A stretch of DNA of 64,000 nucleotides from Bacillus sp. es.036 (GTDB lineage Bacteria > Bacillota > Bacilli > Bacillales > Guptibacillaceae): assembly GCF_002563635.1 (NCBI RefSeq), contig NZ_PDIZ01000001.1, forward strand, positions 744,001 to 808,000, given 5' to 3'. Positions 44,081-52,708 of the stretch are shown here, one piece after another (positions within the stretch are counted from its first letter, which is position 1; every line of letters starts with the position of its first letter). The notes beneath the pieces are model-generated. The model saw nothing but the letters and a program-made list of their open reading frames with translations. It did no database searches and had not been told where the DNA came from. The position numbers and the translations under genes are program-made.

Positions 44081-44542
44081 ATGGAATATTATAAGATAAC
44101 TTCTGAAGAGATTGATATTAATCAAGTAATAACTAGCGTGATCCGTCCTGAAGCTGGGGCAATCAACTCGTTTATTGGCACGGTAAGAGAATTTACTGGT
44201 GAAAAGCAGACCGTTTCGCTACAGTATGAAGCCTATCCTTCTATGGCTGAAAAACAGCTGAAAAGAATCGGAATAGAAATTCGCGAGCAGTGGCCTAATG
44301 TCCAAACATCGATTGTTCATCGAATCGGAAAATTAGCTATTAGTGATATTGCTGTTGTGATTGCTGTCGCATCCCCTCATCGAGCAGAAAGTTATGAAGC
44401 AAGTCGCTATGCGATTGAGCGAATCAAGGAAATAGTCCCAATTTGGAAAAAGGAATACTGGACTGATGGACAAGAATGGATAGGAGATCAGCTTGAAAAC
44501 ACGGCATACAAAAATGGAGCACCGAAGGAGGAGAAAGAATGA
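44081..44542 (+). CDS. moaE: Molybdopterin synthase catalytic subunit MoaE
   Basis: A 153-residue MoaE. The GAINSFIGTVREFT motif near residue 27, VVIAVASPHRAE and the active-site region PIWKKEYW are conserved. With MoaD it adds two sulfurs to cyclic pyranopterin. It starts 2 nt after mobB and overlaps moaD by four bases. Confidence 0.93.
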   Translation: MEYYKITSEEIDINQVITSVIRPEAGAINSFIGTVREFTGEKQTVSLQYEAYPSMAEKQLKRIGIEIREQWPNVQTSIVHRIGKLAISDIAVVIAVASPHRAESYEASRYAIERIKEIVPIWKKEYWTDGQEWIGDQLENTAYKNGAPKEEKE

Positions 44543-44772
44543 TTACTGTTCTTTTCTTTGCAAAACAGCAGGAACAACTTGGCTTGGAAAAGGTAGAGCG
44601 CTCTGAATCAAAGCTCCCTGTTTCTGAGCTGAAACAAAAACTGATAGAGGATTATCCTGAGCTTTCTCTTGCTCATACGATGACAGCGATTAATGAAGAG
44701 TATGCGGAAGAAGATCAAGTCATAAACGATCGCGATGTTGTCGCGTTTATTCCACCGGTTAGTGGAGGCTAA
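44539..44772 (+). CDS. moaD: Molybdopterin synthase sulfur carrier subunit MoaD
   Basis: A 77-residue ubiquitin-like protein ending in PPVSGG, the Gly-Gly tail that carries the thiocarboxylate. ATGA overlap with moaE. The moaA, moaB and moaC genes of the earlier steps are not in this window, nor is any molybdoenzyme. Confidence 0.93.
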   Translation: MITVLFFAKQQEQLGLEKVERSESKLPVSELKQKLIEDYPELSLAHTMTAINEEYAEEDQVINDRDVVAFIPPVSGG

Positions 44773-44777
44773 GTATT

Positions 44778-44801
44778 AAAACACCCAAATGGGTGTTTTT
44801 T
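44778..44801 (+). terminator. Terminator after moaD
   Basis: AACACCC pairs with GGGTGTT and is followed by a T run, 5 nt after the moaD stop. Confidence 0.85.
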
Positions 44802-44819
44802 GTTTGAGAAGGTGCTTGA

Positions 44820-44902
44820 GCAGTTTCGCGGATATATTCGTGTTTTCGCGGAATTATTAACCGATTTCGCGGAATAAATCAGATTATCGCGGAATTGATG
44901 GT
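44820..44902. repeat. 20/21-nt phased TCGCGGAAT word repeat
   Basis: CGCGGA occurs at 44827, 44847, 44868 and 44888, spaced 20, 21 and 20 nt, each preceded by T and followed by A/T-rich sequence. The array lies between the moaD terminator and repeat locus 3. It copies the architecture of the GCCAATAA array at 381 with a different word. Confidence 0.65.
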
Positions 44903-45435
44903 CGAAAGGGGGCGATATCCTGCGGATTTATGCGGGATGGTTCGGCTTTTCGATGATCCAGCTGCGCGGGCCAAATCCTCCGGCTGTTTCGCCCTTTCGA
45001 TTGAGACAAAAATCGTCTCATTCGAAAGAGCTCCAACATCCTGCGGATCTAAACGGGCCCGCTCCGCTTTTCGATGATCCAGCTGCGACTTTCAGAAACT
45101 GCGATATTTCACTCTTTCACCAGAACACAAAGGGCGTGTTCTAGTTCAAGAGTTCCAATATCTCCGTTTCTAAACGCTCGTCTTCGCTTTTCTTTGATCC
45201 AGCTGCAGTGGGCAGACACTCGGTCACTTCACCATCCAACTCGAACACAAAGAGCGTGTTCAATTTGGATGGCTCCAGTGCCTGTCGTGTCTAAACGGGC
45301 GCTTCCGCTTTTCATAAGATCCAGCTGCGCGGGCCAAATCCTCCGGCTGTTTCGCCCTTTCGATTGAGACAAAAAGCGTCTCATTCGAAAGGGCTCCAAC
45401 ATCCTGCGGATTTAAGCAGGCCCGCTCCGCTTTTC
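44903..45435 (+). repeat. Modular palindromic repeat array, locus 3
   Basis: + strand order: truncated 3' half of type A (44903-44951), type A (44955-45072), type C (45076-45192), type B (45196-45313) and type A (45318-45435). Type A has arms GCGGGCC/GGCCCGC, AAATCC/GGATTT and CCCTTTCG/CGAAAGGG. The type B copy ends in GGGCGC rather than GCCCAC, so its outer stem is broken, perhaps by exchange with another unit. The array lies between the convergent moaD and fnr genes and ends at the fnr stop codon. Confidence 0.9.
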
Positions 45436-46125
45436 CTATAACCTACAAATCGTTATTGGGCAGTCTTCGCAGTGGATGGCGCAGCGGAGGAATTCGAGGT
45501 TGTGAATGGTGATGATTCCTTGTTTGACTGAGACAATGTTGGCTTTTTTTAGTTCGCTTAGGATGCGGTTGACGCTTTCTCTTGTAAGACCGCAGAAGTT
45601 GCCTAATTCTTGATTGGTCAGGGGAATGTCGATTAGGATGTCATCGTTTTTTTTGACGCCATATGTATTGGATAGACGAATTAAAGTAGAGTAGAGAGCT
45701 CCTTTTTTTCCGTGTAACAATAGATCTCGAAACTTAGATTGGTTTTTTCTAAAATTCTCGCCCATGAATTTCATGAACTGAGTGGCGAGGATGGCATCGC
45801 TCGTTAATGTTTCTTCAAGGTGGGCCTGTTTAACGAAGGTAGCTTTTACTTTATCAACCGCCCAGGCATTTGCAGAAAAGTTAAGCTGCCCTGTATAAAG
45901 CGCAAGTTCTCCGATAAGATCACCAGGCTGACAAATTTGAAGCGTTAGTTCTCTGCCTTCGGAGGTCAGTTTGTTTAATCGCACGTTTCCAGACTGTATA
46001 AGAAAAAGGCGATCCGCTTTCATCCCATCCATATAAAGTGGTTCGTCTTTTTGAAATGAAATTGATTCGCCTTCTTCAGCAATCCACTTTTTTAGTGCAT
46101 CAGAGTTGATCGTATCTTTTTTCAT
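45436..46125 (-). CDS. fnr: Crp/Fnr family regulator (Bacillus Fnr type)
   Basis: A 229-residue Crp/Fnr protein: a cyclic-nucleotide-binding-like domain (about 1-130), a dimer helix and a winged helix-turn-helix with the recognition helix NFCGLTRESVNRILSEL. The C-terminus reads RCAIHCEDCPITICRL, giving the Cys-x2-Cys-x4-Cys arrangement that binds the 4Fe-4S cluster in B. subtilis Fnr. It is thus an oxygen sensor for anaerobic respiration rather than a cAMP regulator. Its stop codon directly abuts repeat locus 3. Confidence 0.85.
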   Translation of the reverse strand: MKKDTINSDALKKWIAEEGESISFQKDEPLYMDGMKADRLFLIQSGNVRLNKLTSEGRELTLQICQPGDLIGELALYTGQLNFSANAWAVDKVKATFVKQAHLEETLTSDAILATQFMKFMGENFRKNQSKFRDLLLHGKKGALYSTLIRLSNTYGVKKNDDILIDIPLTNQELGNFCGLTRESVNRILSELKKANIVSVKQGIITIHNLEFLRCAIHCEDCPITICRL

Positions 46126-46230
46126 TTTCAGCCTCCCTGGATCAATTTACGTACTATTATCCCACGTTACCTTTCTCCACTACAACCATCATTTCCTTGT
46201 ATTTGTCATATTCTATGTTATAAAGCATAT

Positions 46231-46254
46231 AAAAAACCGGCATTAGCCGGTTAG
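46231..46254 (-). terminator. Terminator after uppP
   Basis: On the minus strand AACCGGC pairs with GCCGGTT across a TAAT loop and is followed by six T residues; it includes the uppP stop. Confidence 0.88.
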
Positions 46255-47045
46255 AAAATAAGGACAAGTGCTCCTACGATAAAGCAATAAATGGAGAAAT
46301 AAATCAAATTACCTCGAGCCATAATATTCATAAACCACTTTAATGAATAGTACGAAGCTGTAAGGGATAATAAAAAGGCTATAATATAAGGGATAAGCAT
46401 ATCGCCAAATTGAAGGTCGCCAATGCTGAGGATCATTGACCCTACGCTAACTGGGATAAACAATAAGAAAGAAAAGCGTAGCGCAGTTTCTTGCTTCATT
46501 CCAAGTCCCATGGCAGCTACAATCGTTGCACCAGAACGACTAATCCCAGGAATTAAGGCCACCGCCTGAGCTAGCCCTACAATTAGCGCATCTTTAAAGT
46601 TAAGAGCGGATTCGCCTTTTGATCCGCGCAAGTTACGAATAAGCCATAGCGCGAGACCCGTAATGATCAAGGTAGCTCCTACTACTTTAAGACCTTTTAA
46701 TTGTTCACCAATGAAATCTTCAAATAGTAAGCCGAGAACCGCTGCAGGAATCGTTGCAACGACAAGGTAAACGATGAACATAAATTCGCTTTTGGACTCT
46801 TTATCTCGAGAGACAACGTATCGTACCCCGTGAGAAGTGAGGCGAATTAGGTCATTGCGGTAAATAAGAAGAACCGCAAGTAATGAGGCAAAGTTCATTA
46901 AAATTTCAAAACTAAGTCCTTTAATTTCTACCCCAAATACTTTTTGTGCTATGACAAGGTGTCCACTTGATGAGATTGGAATTGGTTCAGTGAAGCCTTG
47001 TAGTAAACCAAGAAAAGCGTATTTAAGTAATTCCAACAGTTCCAT
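46251..47045 (-). CDS. uppP: Undecaprenyl-diphosphatase UppP
   Basis: A 264-residue membrane protein with about eight hydrophobic segments and the two catalytic blocks of the BacA/UppP family, [11 protein letters not shown] (about residue 18) and PGISRSGAT (about 160). It recycles undecaprenyl pyrophosphate for cell-wall synthesis and gives bacitracin tolerance. ATG at 47045 lies 8 nt after GGAGGAG; a longer frame from 47087 is not supported. Confidence 0.93.
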   Translation of the reverse strand: MELLELLKYAFLGLLQGFTEPIPISSSGHLVIAQKVFGVEIKGLSFEILMNFASLLAVLLIYRNDLIRLTSHGVRYVVSRDKESKSEFMFIVYLVVATIPAAVLGLLFEDFIGEQLKGLKVVGATLIITGLALWLIRNLRGSKGESALNFKDALIVGLAQAVALIPGISRSGATIVAAMGLGMKQETALRFSFLLFIPVSVGSMILSIGDLQFGDMLIPYIIAFLLSLTASYYSLKWFMNIMARGNLIYFSIYCFIVGALVLIF

Positions 47046-47216
47046 GAGTAATGCTCCTCCAGTAATTGTTACAAGATAAATTGACACATGTAACCATTAA
47101 ACACCAGTCCTTCCATTTTTGTAAAGGGAAATTTTTAGTCAAGTTACATAAAAGAGTATTCGCTGATGAATGCTGATAGAGGGGGCAAATTTAGACAAGT
47201 GGAAGGAGGGGGATGT

Positions 47217-47405
47217 ATGGGCGGAGAAAATCGTCAGTTTACACCTGGGCAAAAAGCGCCAAACAATGGAGTATACATTGAAATCGGAGAGACAGGTGGA
47301 ATGGTGAAAGATCCGAAACAAATTGAACTACGTGCCGGTGAGGCGTTTCCTGAATGTTCAAATCAAAATCGGAAGTGGTCAAGGGAACCTAAACCGCATC
47401 ACTAA
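47217..47405 (+). CDS. yjzC: YjzC family protein
   Basis: A 62-residue protein beginning MGGENRQFTPGQKAPNNG and containing EIGETGGMVKDP, the signature of YjzC. Its function is unknown. GGAAGGAGGGG lies 4-5 nt before ATG 47217. In B. subtilis yjzC and yjzD flank the competence region in the same way. Confidence 0.88.
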   Translation: MGGENRQFTPGQKAPNNGVYIEIGETGGMVKDPKQIELRAGEAFPECSNQNRKWSREPKPHH

Positions 47406-47424
47406 TAGCAAACAAAGATTGCAC

Positions 47425-47458
47425 AAAAAAACAAGCGCCGCAAAAGGCGCTTGTTTTT
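47425..47458. terminator. Bidirectional terminator between yjzC and yjzD
   Basis: AAAACAAGCGCC pairs with GGCGCTTGTTTT around a GCAAAA loop and serves both convergent genes. Confidence 0.9.
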
Positions 47459-47645
47459 ACTGTTCTGCAGGATCGGAGATGAGACCTTCTCCTATTACCA
47501 TTGCCGCAACGGCTATAGCTACTCCAAAAAGAGATGCGGCTCCAAATTCATAATGGCCGCCTTGCATGGATGCAAGTACGTAGAAAATCATATTACTCAG
47601 TAGAAAACCCCAAATAATTGCCCATAAAAAACGCACGAAATTCAC
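47457..47645 (-). CDS. yjzD: YjzD (DUF2929) membrane protein
   Basis: A 62-residue protein of two hydrophobic segments, matching the DUF2929/YjzD family in size and its location next to yjzC. RBS GAGGTG precedes the ATG. No function is known. Confidence 0.8.
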   Translation of the reverse strand: MNFVRFLWAIIWGFLLSNMIFYVLASMQGGHYEFGAASLFGVAIAVAAMVIGEGLISDPAEQ

Positions 47646-47708
47646 CTCATTTGTAAACGTATTCTATCGAATATCATACCACAAAACGATCCCGTTCATC
47701 TATCAATT

Positions 47709-48170
47709 TTAATTCATCGAATAAATTAGCCACGATAAATAAGTCGCAAAGGATGTCCAAAGGAAATAAGGGACTAATAACCAGCCTGCGACTCGATTTT
47801 GTCTGCCTGCAAGAAAGATAAGAATGAGCGTTGTAATCGCGATAAACAGTGCATCCATAAAGGTTGCAAACAGCGCGTGAAGATTAAATTGCAAGTAACT
47901 AAACGCTTGATTCAATATGTAGTTAATACCCAGCAGTGAAATGTACTCACTATTATGGCGATCAAAGCCGCGTTTTTGGTAGACAATCGCTGTCGACAAT
48001 GCGATGAAACCAAAAAGAATTGCCCAAATCATGCCGATAACGGAGCCGTCTGGTGTCCAGTCTGGCTTTGATAACGAGGTATACCAATCGGCGTCAAAAG
48101 GAAAGAGGAAACCAGAAATACTAAAAAGAAGGTACACAGCTACAAAAACGAGAATAGTTGATTTTTTCAT
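47709..48170 (-). CDS. tspO: TspO/MBR family protein
   Basis: A 153-residue five-helix membrane protein with the WYTSLSKPDWTPDG loop typical of the tryptophan-rich TspO family. Relatives bind porphyrins and related compounds. RBS AGAAGGTGG lies before the ATG. It is monocistronic. Confidence 0.88.
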   Translation of the reverse strand: MKKSTILVFVAVYLLFSISGFLFPFDADWYTSLSKPDWTPDGSVIGMIWAILFGFIALSTAIVYQKRGFDRHNSEYISLLGINYILNQAFSYLQFNLHALFATFMDALFIAITTLILIFLAGRQNRVAGWLLVPYFLWTSFATYLSWLIYSMN

Positions 48171-48383
48171 TCTTTATCACCACCTTCTTTTCAATACCCA
48201 AAAATATCCTAACTCATGCAAAGGTATAGTTGGAAAAAGGGAACATATAATGGCGGAAGGGGTTTTTATCATTTTTTTAGTAAGTGAAAAGGGGAAATTC
48301 CCGATAAATAGGCACTTCACCCTTTCTTCCAAATGCCACTTGCATACGTTATACAGAAAGTGATAAAAGGGCGAGGGGAGAGT

Positions 48384-49106
48384 ATGTGTATTCGTAAACG
48401 AGCCTATCAATTAGACGGGGAGTGGACGATCGTTCTCGTCCCTGAACGGCCTAACGGGTTTGGCATTTTCATAATAGGTGGTTTAGCTCATTTTGTAGAC
48501 GATAATACGAGTTTTTGGTTGCAAAATCACACCCGTCAAGGAATGGTTGCTGATTTTCTTGATGCGGGCTATACCGTATACACAAGCAACTTGTATGGTC
48601 GGCACTGGGGTTCACCAAAAGCTGTGAAATTAACGGAAAGAATCTATAATCTAGTGCATAAACAAGAAATTCTTAATCCAAGGATCCATGTCGTCGCAGA
48701 GGGAATGGGGGTTCTTGCTGCAAATGCTTTCTTAAACAATCGTCAACCCCTCATTCGTTCAGCCGCACTATTCAATCCTTGTTTTGATGTGAAAAGTCTT
48801 GTTCACCAAGAACAGCTGAATCGGCTCTTTTATAAAAGGTTAGTCAAGGAAATGGCTCGAGCCTATGAAATTCAAAGTGAAGAGGTTATTTCTAAAATAG
48901 AAGAAAAAGAAATGATAACGTCTACTTGTCCGATTAAAGTATGGCATCATTCGCTTAAAAGTCCATACTCGCTTGAACAAATTCGAGTGTATGAACGTGT
49001 TCAGAGGGAGATTGGCTATCCCATTGAACTTGCACTATTAAGCGATAGCTATCAATCCCTAGGTAAAAAAATGGTTCGCTTTTTTCAAGAACATGAAAAG
49101 CTCTAA
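48384..49106 (+). CDS. Alpha/beta-hydrolase-like protein with a glycine at the nucleophile position (YjaU-like)
   Basis: A 240-residue protein with the strand-nucleophile-elbow layout of the alpha/beta fold. The elbow reads VVAEGMGVL, so Gly107 sits where the catalytic Ser of GxSxG should be. It probably lost hydrolase activity or uses other chemistry. Its place between yjzC and comZ matches B. subtilis yjaU. ATG at 48384 has the RBS GAGGGGAGAG; an upstream frame to 48333 is not supported. Confidence 0.68.
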   Translation: MCIRKRAYQLDGEWTIVLVPERPNGFGIFIIGGLAHFVDDNTSFWLQNHTRQGMVADFLDAGYTVYTSNLYGRHWGSPKAVKLTERIYNLVHKQEILNPRIHVVAEGMGVLAANAFLNNRQPLIRSAALFNPCFDVKSLVHQEQLNRLFYKRLVKEMARAYEIQSEEVISKIEEKEMITSTCPIKVWHHSLKSPYSLEQIRVYERVQREIGYPIELALLSDSYQSLGKKMVRFFQEHEKL

Positions 49107-49110
49107 GTAA

Positions 49111-50298
49111 CTAACGCTTCAGTCTTGTAATGTCCATTGCTGGATGATGCCCGTATAAAATAAGATCTTTAAGGATTTCAGCACCAAGCATACTGTAAAC
49201 TGTACCGTTTCCACCATAACCAAGCATAAAATAGACGCCGTCATATTTGGGGTGCTTCCCAATGTAAGGAAGACCGTCTTTCGTTGAGCCGAAGATGGCA
49301 CTCCATTCAAAAGCAATTGACGTTTCGATGGAAGGAAACAGTTCATGCAGTTTATTCAACAATTGCTGACCTTCCTGTTCTAGCTTTTCTTCTTTATTTA
49401 AATTGGCATCCAATCCACCAATGAGGATACGGCGATCTGGAGTTGTCCTTAAATAGTAGTATGGGCGATCCGTTTCCCAAATGAGTGATTGGTTGTGCCA
49501 ACCAGGAAATTGGTCAATGGGTTCTGTTGCGATTGTATAGGTGCGCTCTAGTAGGGCGCCTTTTGTTTTGGCAAACTCTTGTGTTCCATAGCCAGTTGCA
49601 TAGATAACGTGTTTCGTACGAATTTCTCCCTTTTCAGTTTGGAAAATTAGTTCTTTATTATGAAATTGGTGAGAAAGCACTTCAGTATGTTCAAATATGT
49701 TCACACCTAGATCGGCTGCATGACTTGCAAGAGCTAGGGCGAATTTATAGGGATTTACTTCTGCCTCGGCTTTCGTGTAGATTCCCGCAGGTGCCTTGAA
49801 GGAGTAGAGGTTTTCAATGGCAGTGGAATCTAAATAATCAGCGTTAAAACCATGTTCTATTAAAGCATCGTACTCCTTTTTCAGTTTTTTAGCATGGTGT
49901 TCATTACTTGCGAAATAAAGGCTCTCCGCCCGCTTGAAATCGGTTTTTTCTTTTAAAGTGGCGTTATACTTATCGAGTTCATCAATTGCCTTTAAACAAA
50001 GCTTATAGAAATAGACAGCTTTTTCTTTCCCGAACTGGTCGATAAGGTCTATTAACATGGCGTCATTAGAAAATTGGAGAAGACCAGTATTCGCAGAAGT
50101 ACTTCCAGAGGCAATTGTATCTTTTTCAATTAAAACGGTATCGATATGGTAGTCTGCAAGCATTCTGGCCATAACTGATCCTGACATTCCTCCACCAATG
50201 ATTAACACATCACATGTAACGGTGGTTGTAAGTTCTGGAAATGATCGTGCCTTTTCTACAGTTGTTGGCCAAAATAGATTTCCATGATGTAGCTCCAT
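49111..50298 (-). CDS. FAD-dependent amine or amino acid oxidase (DadA/GlpD-like)
   Basis: A 395-residue DAO-family enzyme. The FAD-binding motif IIGGGMSGSVMA lies near residue 33, the second ribose-binding stretch KDTIASGSTSANTGLL near 58 and the C-terminal YGGNGTVYS motif near 367. Such enzymes oxidise D-amino acids, glycine or secondary amines. The substrate cannot be assigned. It is the only gene of its unit, convergent with the YjaU-like gene (4-nt gap, no clear terminator). Confidence 0.8.
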   Translation of the reverse strand: MELHHGNLFWPTTVEKARSFPELTTTVTCDVLIIGGGMSGSVMARMLADYHIDTVLIEKDTIASGSTSANTGLLQFSNDAMLIDLIDQFGKEKAVYFYKLCLKAIDELDKYNATLKEKTDFKRAESLYFASNEHHAKKLKKEYDALIEHGFNADYLDSTAIENLYSFKAPAGIYTKAEAEVNPYKFALALASHAADLGVNIFEHTEVLSHQFHNKELIFQTEKGEIRTKHVIYATGYGTQEFAKTKGALLERTYTIATEPIDQFPGWHNQSLIWETDRPYYYLRTTPDRRILIGGLDANLNKEEKLEQEGQQLLNKLHELFPSIETSIAFEWSAIFGSTKDGLPYIGKHPKYDGVYFMLGYGGNGTVYSMLGAEILKDLILYGHHPAMDITRLKR

Positions 50299-50394
50299 GA
50301 TAAAAATCCTCCCTTTTCAATCAGCGACAATGATAACGCTATTAGAATGATCGTACTGAAAGAAAAGTATTCTTAAAGAAGTTGAGGTGGGAAT

Positions 50395-51306
50395 ATGAAG
50401 AAAGTGTTTATAACGGGTGGGTTAGGGTTTATTGGTTATCATTTAACCGATTTTCTTTTAAATAAAGGAATTGAAGTCGTAGGAATCGATGGGAAAGTAG
50501 AGGAAAGAAGAAAAGCTGAATATGAGATGAAAGAAATGATGCTTCTGAGAAACGCGAATTACAAACAAATAAACAGTCGGATTGAGGAAGCTTCCTTAGA
50601 TCATCTATCGAAAGACTGTGATACGATTTTTCACCTTAGTTCTCCAAAAGTTATAAATATGAAACAAGGTTCAAAAATGATTGAAAATAGTCTGGATTGT
50701 ACTCGAAACGTAGTGGAAGCTTCCAAAGGAAAAGTGCTCGTTCATTTATCGAGCACAGAGGTATTTGGTACACGGTATGGAAGTATTACGGAAAGAACGC
50801 CTCATCATCCTCATTCGAATGTTGGAAAGCTAAAATCAGCAGAGGAACACATTCTTCTGAATCGAAAAAGTGATATCGTAAAAATTTTACGTCTGCCGCT
50901 TGTATATGGTCCGTGGCAACCGTCCCATCATGTTTTTCAACACTATTTCTTACATCATAAGCTTCCACTTAAATATGAGGAAGAAGGGTTAAACGCTCAT
51001 TTCGATGCTGTATATGTAAAAGACGTTTGTGAGTCCATTTATCAAGCCGCAATACGGCGTGAACAGTCAGAAACGTTCAATCTAACGAGTGGAAGAGAAG
51101 GAGAATGGCAAAGAGGAGTCGAATGGTGTATAGGAGATTCAATAGACTTACATGGTGAAAAGAAACTAAGGTGTGGGATTTCAAACAAACAATGTGCAAG
51201 TAAGCTTGGTTTTACAAACATCACGTCTATTGAAGAAGGACTGCACCAACAGCGTCTGCACACTGAAAAAATGATCGCATTTGATCCTTCAATCTACTTA
51301 ACGTAA
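50395..51306 (+). CDS. NAD-dependent epimerase/dehydratase-like protein
   Basis: A 303-residue extended SDR with the nucleotide-binding GGLGFIG motif and the HLSSTEVFGT strand, and a plausible C-terminal substrate domain. The catalytic Tyr of YxxxK is not found: the aligned stretch reads VGKLKSAEE, giving Val at the Tyr position. Activity is thus doubtful or altered. Genes of this type often sit just before comZ in Bacillus. RBS GAGGTGGG precedes the ATG. Confidence 0.7.
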   Translation: MKKVFITGGLGFIGYHLTDFLLNKGIEVVGIDGKVEERRKAEYEMKEMMLLRNANYKQINSRIEEASLDHLSKDCDTIFHLSSPKVINMKQGSKMIENSLDCTRNVVEASKGKVLVHLSSTEVFGTRYGSITERTPHHPHSNVGKLKSAEEHILLNRKSDIVKILRLPLVYGPWQPSHHVFQHYFLHHKLPLKYEEEGLNAHFDAVYVKDVCESIYQAAIRREQSETFNLTSGREGEWQRGVEWCIGDSIDLHGEKKLRCGISNKQCASKLGFTNITSIEEGLHQQRLHTEKMIAFDPSIYLT

Positions 51307-51335
51307 TTTCACTGACTGAGAAGGGAAGATTCTGG

Positions 51336-51890
51336 ATGATTGAAAAAACACTTGGTAATTATGATGTACATGATTCCTCTCATGGCCTTCAAGCTTTAAA
51401 GGAAACGAGGGGAAAACTTCTTTCAATGGTAAGTGACATTGAATTTCAGGAACTTCACTATGGATACTCAAGTTTTCCTACAGTAGGAGCTTACTTACTT
51501 CATATTGCACAAATCGAGCTTTGGTGGGTGAAAAATGCGCTTATGGGTGAAAGTGTAACAGAGGAAGAGAAAGAGCGGTACTATTTTCAGGAAGCACAAG
51601 TTATCGCTGCACCTGATGACAAAGAACTTTCCTGGTTCTTAGCTCGTCTTGCCGAAGCTCGTGATTATATTCGAGCGTATTTTAATCAGTTATCAGACGT
51701 GGAATACCGGAAGCCTGGACCAGAAATTACGATTAATGGGGAAACGCTTCGCTATTCTCCTGAATGGATTATTAGCCATTTAATTGATCATGAAGCATAC
51801 CATAGAGGACAGGCTGCAATGGTATTGAAAATGGTTTCCGGACAGCGAGAAGCATGGGAGCATTTCAATACGCCGTATTTGTCGTTATAA
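51336..51890 (+). CDS. DinB family metal-dependent protein
   Basis: A 184-residue four-helix bundle protein. The metal-binding His triad can be seen in LLHIAQIE (about residue 57) and HLIDHEAYHRGQ (about 148-159). DinB proteins bind zinc or nickel and may act as thiol transferases or hydrolases. It starts 29 nt after the epimerase-like gene. Confidence 0.83.
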   Translation: MIEKTLGNYDVHDSSHGLQALKETRGKLLSMVSDIEFQELHYGYSSFPTVGAYLLHIAQIELWWVKNALMGESVTEEEKERYYFQEAQVIAAPDDKELSWFLARLAEARDYIRAYFNQLSDVEYRKPGPEITINGETLRYSPEWIISHLIDHEAYHRGQAAMVLKMVSGQREAWEHFNTPYLSL

Positions 51891-51935
51891 TAGAGGGTGA
51901 GCCTTTTAGGCGAAAGTGAAATAGGAGTGAATGAA

Positions 51936-52112
51936 ATGGATCAAAACATGAGATTTATGCAAATTGCAATGAAGTATTTACCTGAAGCGAAACAATCGCT
52001 CGGTGAACAGGACATTGAACTTGATCTTGAAAAAATGCAGCCGCTACTTCAGCTCTTTCTTAAAGCGATGGATGATGCTTATGAGCTTGGAAAGCAGGAT
52101 GCACAGGAGTAA
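51936..52112 (+). CDS. comZ: Late competence repressor ComZ
   Basis: A 58-residue acidic protein (MDQNMRFMQIAMKYLPEAK) matching ComZ, which in B. subtilis represses the comG operon. ATG at 51936 is behind AGGAGTG; the longer frame from 51897 is not supported. It lies near the fabH locus as in B. subtilis, although med is missing. Confidence 0.85.
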   Translation: MDQNMRFMQIAMKYLPEAKQSLGEQDIELDLEKMQPLLQLFLKAMDDAYELGKQDAQE

Positions 52113-52124
52113 GGAGAGTATAAA

Positions 52125-52268
52125 ATGGGCCGTAAAGCTTTCTGGATCTGGTTTGTCCCACTTGGTGGCTTATTGATAGGCATCTTGATTGGCAGTTTTA
52201 GTTTAATGGTCATCTCTGGTATCTTATTATTTATTAGTGCAGGAAGCATGCTGTTTCTTTCCAAATGA
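52125..52268 (+). CDS. Hypothetical 47-residue membrane protein
   Basis: A short open frame starting MGRKAFWIWFVPLGGLLIGI, with two hydrophobic segments and a Lys end. AAGGAGAG lies about 7 nt before the ATG, 12 nt after comZ, so it probably forms an operon with comZ. I do not recognise the family. Confidence 0.65.
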   Translation: MGRKAFWIWFVPLGGLLIGILIGSFSLMVISGILLFISAGSMLFLSK

Positions 52269-52303
52269 ATTGAAAAGACGTGAAGCCACGTCTTTTCAAT
52301 TAT
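52269..52303. terminator. Bidirectional terminator after the comZ operon
   Basis: ATTGAAAAGACGTG pairs with CACGTCTTTTCAAT across AAGC; it also serves the convergent yppG-like gene. Confidence 0.9.
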
Positions 52304-52626
52304 TTTACGAATAAGTTAAGCAATGATCCCATTTGTTTTACCATAGGTGTGATTTGTTGAACTGTATTCATCATTTTAGGAAAGTCATATTGGCCGTTTT
52401 GCTTTTTGAACTGGTTCATAAATGGCTGCCCACCGGGATATCCCTGATAAGGACCGTATGGTTGTTGGTAATAAGGATGGGGGTAGTAGGGCTGCCCACC
52501 GGGATGATAATTTTGCCCCTGATAGGGTGGTGGATAAGGCGGATAAGGTGTGAACGGCTGTTGCTGATACGGTTGATAGCCAGAGGGTTGATGATAATAT
52601 GACTGTTGCTGATAATACGGATACAT
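52300..52626 (-). CDS. YppG-like Tyr/Pro/Gln-rich protein
   Basis: A 108-residue protein. The first 70 residues are low-complexity repeats of Tyr, Pro, Gln and Gly (for example YPPYPPPYQGQNYHPGG), followed by a short hydrophobic helical tail. This layout matches the YppG family, associated with spore coats. AAGGAGGAT is placed about 7 nt before ATG 52626. Confidence 0.72.
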   Translation of the reverse strand: MYPYYQQQSYYHQPSGYQPYQQQPFTPYPPYPPPYQGQNYHPGGQPYYPHPYYQQPYGPYQGYPGGQPFMNQFKKQNGQYDFPKMMNTVQQITPMVKQMGSLLNLFVK

Positions 52627-52708
52627 CCATCTATCCTCCTTCAATAAAGTTTACTTATAGCTTAGCTTATGAAGCGCGCGCGCAAAAGGTGTGTGCTAGG
52701 CAGTCAGG

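Noticed and set aside
44903-45435. CRISPR array
   Set aside because: Units are about 118 nt with internal dyads and almost no spacers; there are no cas genes.
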